In this document: positions 35,893 through 46,431 of the stretch, in pieces
How positions within the stretch are numbered: position 1 is the stretch's first letter
Layout: each line of letters begins with the position of its first letter
NCBI RefSeq assembly: GCF_022539505.1
Contig: NC_061508.1
Span: 341,881,484 to 341,945,483 of the forward strand
Reading direction: 5' to 3'
Length of the DNA stretch: 64,000 bases
Origin: Lolium rigidum
Taxonomy: Eukaryota; Streptophyta; Magnoliopsida; Poales; Poaceae
The notes under the pieces: generated by a model
What the model was told of the DNA's origin: nothing
What the model saw: the letters and a program-made list of their open reading frames with translations, nothing else
Databases searched by the model: none
Program-made: the position numbers and the translations under genes

Positions 35893-37457
35893 TGATACGT
35901 CTCAAACGTATCTATAATTTCTTATGTTCCATGCTAGTTTTATGACAATACTCACATGTTTTATATACACTTTATATCATTATTATGCATTTTCCGGCAC
36001 TAACCTATTAACAAGATGCCGAAGCGCCAGTTCCTGTTTTCTGCTGTTTTTGGTTTCGGAAATCCTACACAGGAAATATTCTCGGAATTTGACGAAACAA
36101 AAGCCCAAGGCCTTATTTTCCATGGATTGTTGTTCCAGAACACCGAAGGAGAGACGGAGAGGAGCCGAGGGGGCCCCACACCACCTGGCGGCGCGGCCAG
36201 GAGGGGGGCGCGCCGCCCTATGGGGTGCGCCCCTCGAGCGCCTCCCGACTCTGCCTCTTCGCCTATTTATTCTCTCCGTCGGAAAAACCCTATTACCGAG
36301 AGCCACGATACGAGAAAAGTTCCAGAGACGCCACCGCCGCCAATCCCATCTTGGGGGATTCAGGAGATCGCCTCCGGCACCCTGCCGGAGAGGGGAATCA
36401 TCGCCCGGAGGACTCTACATCACCATGCCCGCCTCCAGACTGATGTGTGAGTAGTTCATCCTTGGACTATGGGTCCATAGCAGTAGCTAGATGGTTGTCT
36501 TCTCCTCTTGTGCTATCATATTTAGATCTTGTGAGCTGCCTATCATGATCAAGATCATCTATTTGTAATGCTACATGTTGTGTTTGTTGGGATCCGATGA
36601 ATATGGAATACTATGTCAAGTTGATTATTGATCTATCATATATGTGTTGTTTATGATCTTGCATGCTCTCCGTTGCTAGTAGAGGCTCTGTCCAAGTTGA
36701 TACTTGTGACTCCAAGAGGGAGTATTTATGCTCGATAGTGGGTTCGTGCCTCCATTGAATCTGGGACAGTGACAGAAAGTTCTAAGGTTATGGATGTGAT
36801 GTTGCCACTAGGGATAAAATAACAATGCTTTGTATAAGGATATTTGTATTGTTTACATTACGCACAGTACTTAATGCAATTGTCTGTTGTTTGCAACTTA
36901 ATACTGGAAGGGGTGCAGATGCTAACCCGAAGGTGGACTTTTTAGGCATAGATGCATGCTGGGATAGCGGTCTATGTTCTTTGTCGTAATGCCCTAAGTA
37001 AATCTCATATTAGTCATCATGATATGTATGTGCATTGTTATGCCCTCTCTATTTGTCAATTGCCCAACTGTAATTTGTTCACCCAACATGTTATTTATCT
37101 TATTGGAGAGACACCACTAGTGAACTGTGGACCCCGGTCCATTCTTTTACATTTGAAATACAATCTACTGCAATCATTGTTCTCTGCTGTTCTTTGCAAA
37201 CAAACATCATTCTCCACACCATACGTTTAATCCTTTGTTTACAGCAAGCCGGTGAGATTGTGTTGTGCAGGTTCCACGTTGGCGCCGGAATCCCTGGTGT
37301 TGCGCCGCACTACACTCCTTCACCAACAACCTTCACGTGGTCTTCATCTCCTACTGGTTCGATGAACCTTGGTTTCTTACTGAGGGAAAACTTGCTGCTG
37401 TACGCATCACACCTTCCTCTTGGGGTTCCCAACGGACGTGTGCTTCACGCGTTATCA
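35893..37457 (+). mobile_element. 5' LTR of element A
   Basis: It starts TGATACGTCTCAAACGTATC and ends CACGCGTTATCA (1565 bp), inserted at ACCGC (35888-35892) of the C LTR. It is followed by a primer-binding site and an untranslated leader. Small open frames inside it are LTR sequence. Confidence 0.85.
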
Positions 37458-37468
37458 AGCTCTTTTTC

Positions 37469-37486
37469 TGGCGCCGTTGCCGGGGA
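37469..37486 (+). other. Primer-binding site of element A
   Basis: TGGCGCCGTTGCCGGGGA lies 11 bases after the LTR end, identical to the minus-strand site at 32149-32166. Confidence 0.8.
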
Positions 37487-37679
37487 GATCAAGACACGCT
37501 GCAAGGGGAGTCTCTCACATCCAATCTCTTTACTTTGTTTATTGTCTTGCTTTACTTTACTTTATTTTATTTTGTTTTCTGTTTTGTTTGCTTTCTTTAT
37601 ATCAAAAACACAAAATAATTAGTTATTTGTTTTACTTTACTTAATTTAGTTTGCTTTACTTATTTTTACTACTGTTAAA

Positions 37680-39779
37680 ATGAATACTCCTGAGAACACT
37701 AAGTTGTGTGATTTCACTAGCACCAATAATAATGATTTCATATGCACACCTATTGCTCCACCTGCTGCTACAGCAGAATTTTATGAAATTAAACCTGCTT
37801 TACTAAATCTTGTTATGAGAGAGCAATTTTCTGGTGTTAGTTCTGATGATGCTGTTGCCCATCTTAATAATTTTGTTGAACTTTGTGAAATACAAAAGTA
37901 TAAGGATGTAGATGGGGACATTATAAAACTGAAATTGTTTCCTTTCTCCTTAAGAGGAAGAGCTAAAGATTGGTTTCTATCTTTGCCTAAGAATAGTATT
38001 GATTCATGGACTAAATGTAAAGATGCTTTCATTGGTAGATATTATCCTCCTACTAAAATTATATCTTTGAGAAGTAGCATAATGAATTTTAAACAATTGG
38101 ATAATGAACATGTTGCCCAAGCATGGGAAAGAATGAAATCTTTGGTAAAGAATTTCCCTACCCATGGACTAACTACTTAGATGATCATCCAAACCTTTTA
38201 TGCAGGATTGAATTTTTCTTCAATGAACCTATTGGATTCAGCTGCTGGAGGTACTTTTATGTCCATCACTTTGGGTGCCGCAACAAAGCTTCTTGATGAT
38301 ATGATGATCAACTACTCTGAATGGCACACTGAAAGGACTCCCCAAGGTAAGAAGGTAAATTTTGTTGAAGAAACCTCCTCCTTGAGTGATAAGATTGATG
38401 TTATTATGTCTATGCTTGTTAATGGTAGATCTAATGTTGATCCTAATAATGTTACTTTAGCTTCATTGGTTGCTCAAGAAGAGCATGTTGATGTGAACTT
38501 CATTAAAAGTAATAATTTCAACAGCAATGCTTATAGGAGTAATTTTGGTAACAACTATAGGCCATATCCTTCTAATAATGGTAATGGTTATGGAAATTCT
38601 TATGGTAATTCTTACAACAATAGTATGAGTGTACCCTGTGGTCTTGAAGTCATTCTTAAAGAATTTATTAGTACACAAACTGCTTTTAACAAATCTGTTG
38701 AAGAAAAGCTTGGTAAAATTGATGTTCTTGCTTCTAAGGTTGATAGTCTTGCTGCTGATGTTGATCTTTTAAAACTGAAAGTTATGCCTAATGAAACTAA
38801 AGATATTAAGTCATTTGCTACAGCAAACGCTAAACAAGTTCGAATTAATGAAAATATTAGATTGATGGCTGAATTGCATGCTAGGTGGGAAAGAGAAGAA
38901 AAACTTGCTAAAGAGAATAATGTAGTTAAAGTTTGGACTATTACCACCACTAGTAATTTTGATGCTTCACATGTTGCTAAACCTCCTACTATCAATGGTA
39001 AAATAATTGGTGTTGGCAAAGTTTCTACTCCTAATACAAAGCATGCAAAACTGCCTGAAACTGCTGAAACTGTTTGTGATAAAAGTGCTGAAATTTTTCA
39101 GAATATTGGGGACAATGATCCCATTGCTTTAGATCATAATGGTTTAGATTTTGATAATTTTCATATCTCTGAAGTTATTAAGTTCTTGCAAAAACTTGCT
39201 GGATGTCCTAATGCTAGTGCTATAAACTTGGCCTTTACAAAACATATTACAAATGCTCTCATTAAAGCTAGAGAAGAGAAATTAAAACTTGAAACTTCTA
39301 TTCCTCGGAAGTTGGAAGATGGTTGGGAGCCCATCATTAAAATGAAGGTCAATGACTTTGATTGTAATGCTTTATGTGATCTTGGTGCAAGTATTTCTGT
39401 TATGCCTAAGAAACTCTATGATATGCTTGACTTGCCACCATTGAAATATTGTTATTTGGATGTTAATCTTGCTGATAATTCTATAAAGAAACCTTTGGGG
39501 AGGATTGATAATGTTCACATTACGGTTAAAAATAACCTTGTCCCCGTTGACTTTGTTGTCTTGGATATTGAATGCAATGCATCTTGTCCTATTATTTTGG
39601 GAAGATCCTTTCTTCGAACTGTTGGTGCTATTATTGATATGAAGGAAAGGAATATTAAGTATCAATTCCCACTTAAGAAAGGTATGGAACACTTCCCTAG
39701 AAAGAGAATGAAGTTGCCTTTTTATTCTATTATTAGAACAAATTATGATGTTGATGCTTCATCTCTTGATAATACTTGA
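37680..39779 (+). CDS. Gag-protease polyprotein of element A (one in-frame TAG)
   Basis: The ATG at 37680 opens a Gag of the Gypsy type (LNNFVELCEIQKYKD, FPFSLRGRAKDWFLSLP, CKDAFIGRYYPPTK). One amber stop at 38178-38180 separates residues 1-166 from the rest, which stays in the same frame to 39779 (532 further residues). The second part has an Asn/Gly/Tyr-rich stretch (about 38510-38620), a coiled-coil-like segment, and a retropepsin-type protease with the DLGASISVMPKKL active-site motif and the hydrophobic-Gly IILGRSFL flap-end motif. No RT, RNase H or integrase follows, so the element depends on others for those. Without the stop it would be about 699 residues. Point mutation or programmed readthrough cannot be separated by eye; mutation is likelier. 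Confidence 0.85.
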
Positions 39780-40478
39780 TTTACACTTTCTGCGCCTAGC
39801 TGAAAGGCGTTAAAGAAAAGCGCTTATGGGACACAACCCATTATTTTATTTCTGCAATTTTTGTTTTATATTTGTGTCTTGGAAGTTGTTACTACTGTAG
39901 CAACCTCTCCTTATCTTTACTTTATGCATTGTTGTGCCAAGTAGTCTTTGATAGTAAGGTTGATACTAGATTTGGATTTCTGTGCAGAAACAGATTTCTA
40001 GCTGTCACGAATTTGAGTAGATATCTTCGTAGGAAACTCATAAAAATCTGTGAAAAATCATGAGTAATCCTCAGATATGTACGCAACTTTCATTAAATTT
40101 GAGCTTCTTCATCTGAGCATGTTAAGTGCCTCTAAAAAAATCGTCTTTACGGACTGTTCTGTTTTGACAGATTCTGCCTTTTATTTCACATTGCCTCCTT
40201 TACTGTGTTTGAATGGATTTCTTTGCTCCATTAACTTTCAGTAGCTTTGGGTAATGTCCAGAAGTGTTAGGAATGATTGTGTCCTCTCTGAACATGTGAA
40301 TTTTTGATTATGCACTAACCCTCTAATGAGATTGTTTCGAGTTTGGTGTGGAGGAAGTTTTCAAGGATCAAGAGAGGAGGATGATATAATATGATCAAGA
40401 AGAGTGAAAAGTCTAAGCTTGGGGATGCCCCCGTGGTTCATCCCTGCATATTTCAAGAAGACTCAAGCATCTAAGCTT

Positions 40479-40499
40479 GGGGATGCCCAAGGCATCCCC
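40479..40499. other. Perfect hairpin in the A 3' region (copy in C at 48009-48029)
   Basis: GGGGATGCC-CAA-GGCATCCCC has a 9-bp stem and 3-base loop, directly after AAGCTT. The same hairpin is kept in element C. Its position suggests an RNA-level signal, but that is inference. Confidence 0.6.
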
Positions 40500-41488
40500 T
40501 TCTTCATCAACAACTTATCAGGTCACCTCTAGTGAAACTATATTTTTATTCCGTCACATCTTATGTGCTTTACTTGGAGCGTATGTATGTTTTTATTTTT
40601 GTTTTTGTTTGAACAAACTCGGATCCTAGCATTCCTTGTGTGGGAGAAAGACACGCTCCGCTTGTTCATATGAACACTGGTGTTCTTAGCTTTACTTTTA
40701 ATGTTCATGGTGAAGGTTGAAAACCGCTTCGTTCATTGCTATTTGGTTGGAAACAGAAAATGCTTCATGTGTTAATTGGTATATGGTCTTGAATAATTTG
40801 ATACTTGGCAATTGTTTTGAGCTCTCAAATAGATCATGTTTAAGATCTTGCATCATGTAGTTTGAACCTATTAGTGGAGAATTACTGGAGAGCTTGTTGA
40901 AATTTGGTTTGCATGATTGGTCTCTCTAAAGTCTAGATATTTTTAGGTAAAAGTGTTTGAACAACAAGGAAGACAGTGTAGAGTCTTATAATGCTTGCAA
41001 TATGTTCTTATGTAAGTTTTGTTGTACCGGTTCATACTTGTGTTTGCTTCAAACAACCTTGCTAGCCAAAGCCTTGTACTGAGAGGGAATGCTTCTCGTG
41101 CATCCAAAACCTAGAGCCAAAACCTATGCCATTTGTGTCCACCATAACTACCTACTATGTGGTATTTCTCTGCCATTCCAAAGTAAATTTCTTGCGTGCT
41201 ACCTTTAAAATTTCATTCCTTGTCTTTGCAATATATAGCTCATGGGAAAGTAGCTTTAAAACTATTGTGGTAAAGAATATGTCGCTTATGTATCTTATTT
41301 CTTATAAGTTGCTTGTTGAGCGGTAACCATGTTTCTGGGGACGCCATCAACTGTTACACCTTTGTTGAATATCATGTGAGATGCTATGCATGTTCGTCTT
41401 GTCTGAAGTAAGGGTGATTTGTCATGATTAAATGGTTTGAGTATGCATATTGTTAGAGAAGAACATTGGGCCACCAACCAAAGCCATG

Positions 41489-42047
41489 TGTCGTTGCCTA
41501 ATCGACGGAACCTCGGAGGAGGGATCCTCACGAGGGGGAGAAGAAGTAGGGGCCATAGGGCGGAGTGCACACGGGACGGTGGTACGCGAGTTACCCAGCT
41601 TCGGAACACCTGCACGATGACAGGGCCTACTGCTGCTTGTCTGGAATTATCTGGGCGCTTTCGCGTTGTTACAATGAGTTGAGGTTGTGCCTCTAGGGCT
41701 CCCAAGATCCGGCTTATAAAGGCGCACGGATCTAGGGTTTACATGGAGAGTCCTAACCGGATTACAGATAGCTTAGCTACGGTACAATATCTTGCCGTGC
41801 ACGTCACGGATCCGCCTTCCATACACGTCGTACTGGATCCGGGTTCCTCACGGGCCTCCGCGGATCCGGGCTACTCCTAATGTCGGTACGGATCCGGCTT
41901 ACTGATCCTGGGCCGGACTTCTTCCTTCATGATCAACAGCAACTGGGCCGCCCGATGGGCCACATGCCTCATCACCATCTGTGGGCCACCCGGGCTTGCC
42001 GAATCTAGGCACTGTCGATGGTACACCCATGAAGTATACCCACAACA
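41489..42047 (-). mobile_element. Solo LTR of the H family
   Basis: This reverse-orientation LTR of 559 bp begins (plus strand) TGTCGTTGCCTAATCGACGG and ends TATACCCACAACA. It is bounded by perfect 5-bp target-site duplications CCATG at 41484-41488 and 42048-42052. It matches the H 5' LTR (23325-23904) over its whole length with substitutions and indels. No internal sequence remains, as expected after recombination between two LTRs. Confidence 0.92.
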
Positions 42048-42510
42048 CCATGTATCATGGTGGAAGTTTCAGTTTGGACATTAATCCTCAATCCCTTATG
42101 AGAATATTATCTGTTGTTGAATGCTTAAGCATTAAAGAGGAGTCCATTATCTGTTTTCTATGTTGTCCCGGTATGGATGTCCTCGAGTTGAGATCTATCA
42201 AAAACGAGAAATCAAATGCGATCTATCTCCTTGGACCTTTGTACAGGTGGCATAGAGGTACCCCTTTGTGACACTTGGTTGAAACATATGTAATGCAATG
42301 ATAATCCATGGAAATCCAAGCTAATTAGGACAAGGTGCGAGCACTATTGGTATTCGATGCATGAGGCTTGCAACTTATAGGATGTTTTATGCATAACACA
42401 TATGAATTATTACTACCGTTGACAAAATTGTTTCCATGTTTTCAAAATAAAAGCTCTAGCACATGAGTAATCCCTGCTTCCCTATGCGAAGGGCCTTTAT
42501 TTTACTTTAT

Positions 42511-43339
42511 CTGCCTTCGACATCAATTACAAAGCCAGAACTGTGATCAAATCCCAGATCCTGGCAGATTTTGTCGCGGATTAGACAGAAGCTCCGGATG
42601 TAGAAGTGGAGCCGGAACCTGAAACTTGGGTTATGCGATCCAAGCAGCATCAAGGCTCTGGAGCCGGAGTCACCCTGAAGTCCCCAACCGGAGAAGAACT
42701 GGAGTACGTTCTGCAGATTCACTTCGAAGCTACAAACAACATGATGGAATACGAGGCTCTACTACAGGGTCTGCGCATCGCTAAGGAAATTGGGATCAAG
42801 CACATCATATGTTGCGGACATTTCCGACCTGGTGGCACAACAAGTAGCCGGAACCTGGAAAGCCAGAAACTCCGTCATGGCGGCTTACAGAGACGAAGTT
42901 GACGAGATCGCCAAATGCTTCCTCGGATACAAAGTCAAGTACGTCCGGAGAGATGATAACACAGCGGATGATATGATATCCAAGCTCGGATCTGACAGGA
43001 AACCCATTCCCCCGGAATTTTCCTTGAGCACTTACGGATACCTTCGGTAAAGGGCGCTAACCCGGAAAACCCAGAACTGGCAGTTTCTCCGGCTAAGGAG
43101 TTGATGTTAATCATTCCGGCATGGACTCAGCCTTTCCTGGACTATCTCTTAGACCACAATAAGTTGCCTGAGGATGAGGTCCTCGCACGATAGGTCGTCA
43201 GACGAGCAAGATCCTACACAATAATTGATGGACAGCTCTACAAACGAAGTGCAAACGGGGTGTTCATGAAATGCGTCTCAAATCAGGATGGCATCGAAAT
43301 CCTTAGAGAGATTCATGATGGCGATTGTGGGCATCACGC
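42511..43339 (+). pseudogene. Second copy of H RNase H / integrase start
   Basis: This repeats 34621-35455. RNase H is recognisable (NNMMEYEALLQGL) but is broken by a TAG at 42582-42584 (Trp codon in copy 1), a deletion at the FDGSK motif and a frameshift near the GDSDL motif. At the place of copy 1's second TGA this copy reads on (AKCFLGYKVKYVRRDDNT). Each copy has its own disabling changes, so they decayed separately. Confidence 0.85.
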
Positions 43340-43776
43340 TGATACGTCTCCAACGTATCTATAATTTCTGATGTTCCATGCTTATATTATACCAATTGCT
43401 ACATGTATTATATACACTTTATATCATTTTTATGCATTTTCCGGGACTAACCTATTAACAAGATGCCGAAGTACCAGTTCCTATTTTCTGCTGTTTTTGT
43501 TTCCAGAAAATTACTTCTGCGAATATTCTCGGAATTGCGTGAAACAAAAGGCCACATCCCTATTTTCCAGAAGCTTCATGGAGTCCGAAGGAGAGACGAA
43601 GGGGGGCCACGAGCTGGCCACCCCATAGGGTGGCGCGGCCCCACCTTCTGCCGCGCCGCCAGGTGGGGTGGGCCCCTCGGGACTCCACCGATGCTGCCGC
43701 TTCGCCTATATATTGCCCCAGATGCGAAAACCCTAAAAAAGCAAGTCACATTCCACCAAGGGTTCCGCAGCACCGC

Positions 43777-45377
43777 TGATACGTCTCAAACGTATCTATA
43801 ATTTCTTATGTTCCATGCTAGTTTTATGACAATATTCACATGTTTTATATACACATTATATCATTATTATGCATTTTCCGGCACTAACCTATTAACAAGA
43901 TGGCGAAGCGCCAGTTCCTGTTTTCTGATGTTTTTGGTTTCAGAAATCCTACACAGGAAATATTCTCGGAATTGGATGAAACAAAATCCCAAGGCCTTAT
44001 TTTCCATGGATTGTTCTAGAACACCGAAGGAGAGACGGAGAGGAGCTGAGGGGGCCCCACACCACCTGGCGGCGCGACCAGGAGGGGGGGCGCGCCGCCC
44101 TATGGGGTGGGCCCCTCTAGCGCCTCCCGACTCTACCTCTTCGCCTATTTATTCTCTCCGTCGCGAAAACCCTATTACCGAGAGCCACGATACGAGAAAA
44201 GTTCCAGAGACGCCGCCGCCGCCAATCCCATCTCGGGGGATTCAGAAGATCGCCTCCGGCACCCTGCCGGAGAGGGGAATCATCGCCCGGAGGACTCTAC
44301 ATCACCATGCCCGCCTCCGGACTGATGTGTGAGTAGTTCATCCTTGGACTATGGGTCCATAGAAGTAGCTAGATGGTTGTCTTCTCCTCTTGTGCTATCA
44401 TGTTTAGATCTTGTGAGCTGCCTATCATGATCAAGATCATCTATTTGTAATGCTACATGTTGTGTTTGTTGGGATCCGATGAATATGGAATACTATGTCA
44501 AGTTGATTATTGATCTATCATATATGTGTTGTTTATGATCTTGCATGCTCTCCGTTGCTAGTAGAGGCTCTGGCCAAGTTGATACTTGTGACTCCAATAG
44601 GGAGTATTTATGCTCAATAGTGGGTTCATGCCTCCATTGAATCTGGGACAGATGATGAAAAGTTCTAAGGTTATGGATGTGCTGTTGCCACTAGGGATAA
44701 AACAACAATGCTTTGTCTAAGGATATTTGTATTGTTTACATTATGCACATTACTTAATGCATTTGTCTGTTGTTTGCAACTTAATACTGGAAGGGGTGCG
44801 GATGCTAACCCGAAGGTGGACTTTTTAGGCATAGATGCATGATGGATAGTGGTCTATGTTCTTTGTCGTAATTCCCTAAGTAAATATCATATTAGTCATC
44901 ATGATATGTATGTGCATTGTTATGCCCTCTCTATTTGTCAATTTCCCAACTGTAATTTGTTCACCCAACATGTTATTTATCTTATTGGAGAGACACCACT
45001 AGTGAACTGTGGACCCCGGTCCATTCTTTTACATCTGAAATACAATCTACTGCAATCATTGTTCTATGTTGTTCTTTGCAAACAAACATCATTCTCCACA
45101 CCATACGTTTAATCCTTTGTTTACAACAAGCCGGTGAGATTGACAACCTCACTGTTAAGTTGGGGCAAAGTATTTTGATTGTGTTGTGCAGGTTCCACGT
45201 TGGCGCTGGAATCTCTGGTGTTGCGCCGCACTACACTCCTTCACCAACAACCTTCACGTGGCCTTCATCTCCTACTGGTTCGATAACCTTGGTTTCTTAC
45301 TGAGGGAAAACTTGCTGCTGTACGCATCACACCTTCCTCTTGGGGTTCCCAACGGACATGTGCTTCACGCGTTATCA
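43777..45377 (+). mobile_element. Solo LTR of family A inside the C 5' LTR
   Basis: It starts TGATACGTCTCAAACGTATC, ends CACGCGTTATCA (1601 bp), and is bounded by perfect 5-bp duplications ACCGC at 43772-43776 and 45378-45382. In the other copy of the block the same insertion site holds element A with its leader and gag-protease. Confidence 0.92.
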
Positions 45378-46269
45378 ACCGCCTCCATCGACGACAAGTT
45401 TCGGGGGACAGAATCTCTGTTCCGGCACGCCGTCGGGACGGGGAATTGCCCCCGGAGTCATCTCCATCGACATCACCGCCATCTTCATCGCCGTTGCTGT
45501 CTCCCATGATGAGGAGGGAGTAGTTCTCCCCCGTGGCTGAGGGCTCTACCGGTAGCTATGTGGTTCATCTCTCTCTCCCATGGTGTGATCTTTATGTGAT
45601 CATGAGCTTTGTAATCTAGTTGAATATGTAGATGTTGCTCTTGTCTATTATGCACTCTAGAGGTTACTTTAATATGAACTCTGGAGTCACTCTCCACGGT
45701 GTGATGGTGACAGGGTGCGCATCGTGTGATATTCCTTTATGACGCTGTGGAGCTTGTTTACTCCGGCTTGAGGTGTGCTTTTGCAGCCCTACACAATGAA
45801 TGGTGTTTGTTATCCAACAAGAGAGTGTTTGAGAGTAGCATTTATTTAATTATGTGATCATTGTTGAGAGTGTCCACTAGTGAAAGTATGATCCCTAGGC
45901 CTTGTTTCTAATCATTGAAACACCGTTTCCAACAAGTTCTGCTACATGTTCGCTTGTTGCCATTTTTATTTCAGATTGCAATTACTACTTATAATCATCC
46001 ATATTAATTGTATTTCACTATCTCTTCGCCGAACTAGTGCACCTATACATCTGACAAGTGTATTAGGTGTGTTGGGGATACAAGAGACTTCTTGTATCTT
46101 AATTGCAGGGTTGCTTGAGAGGGATATCTTTGACCTCTACCTCCCTGAGTTCGATAAACCTTGGGTGATTCACTTAAGGGAAACTTGCTGCTGTTCTACA
46201 AACCTCTGCTCTTGGAGGCCCAACATTGTCTACAGGAATAGAAGCGTGCGTAGACATCAAGCTATTTTC

Positions 46270-46287
46270 TGGTGTCGTTGCCGGGGA
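46270..46287 (+). other. Primer-binding site of element C
   Basis: TGGTGTCGTTGCCGGGGA lies 10 bases after the LTR end GTAGACATCA. It differs at two positions from the A-type site. Confidence 0.75.
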
Positions 46288-46431
46288 GGTAAGGTAAAAG
46301 GTATTCACATCCTCCGACTACTAAGCTATTTCCTAGCACTGTTGCTAGTGTGTGAGTGCTTGAAGCTATTTCCTTTAGATTCTGCAATTATATCTTTTTG
46401 TTTCTTGTTTTTATTTCACTAGTTAGGCTTA

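Larger units (their letters stand above)
34621..37457. repeat. Duplicated block, copy 1 (partner 42511-45377)
   Basis: It begins in H RNase H (CTTCGACATCAATTACAAAG) and runs through the C-type LTR start and the whole A-type LTR. Copy 2 carries the same insertions at the same positions (target sites CACGC and ACCGC), so the block was duplicated after both insertions. The copies differ by scattered substitutions and indels, for example about 42 bp (CAACCTCACTG... region) present only in copy 2. Confidence 0.88.
39780..42510 (+). mobile_element. 3' non-coding region of element A (truncated)
   Basis: It opens with CCTAGCTGAAAGGCGTTAAA and AAAAGCGCTTATGGGA and is co-linear with the 3' region of element C (47293-49360) over about 1.5 kb. 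It contains two AAGCTTGGGGATGCC motifs (about 40417-40490) and the inverted repeat at 40479-40499. It ends abruptly at 42510 (TTTACTTTAT) where the duplicated H sequence begins. No polypurine tract plus 3' LTR is found. The solo LTR at 41489-42047 sits inside it. Confidence 0.75.
42511..45377. repeat. Duplicated block, copy 2 (partner 34621-37457)
   Basis: The junction on the left is TTTACTTTAT|CTGCCTTCGAC, with only the three bases TAT shared with copy 1's flank. On the right the homology ends exactly at the A-type LTR end (TTATCA), after which copy 2 continues into the rest of the C LTR. Confidence 0.88.

Noticed and set aside
35579..36454. Reading frames of about 80-176 residues inside LTRs (also at 43371-44332 and 49696-50408)
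   Set aside because: They repeat in each LTR copy with frameshifts between copies and lie in LTR promoter/leader sequence; no protein similarity.
37469..37486. Possible tRNA gene fragments at the primer-binding sites
   Set aside because: Only 18-nt complements of tRNA 3' ends are present; no cloverleaf can be formed.
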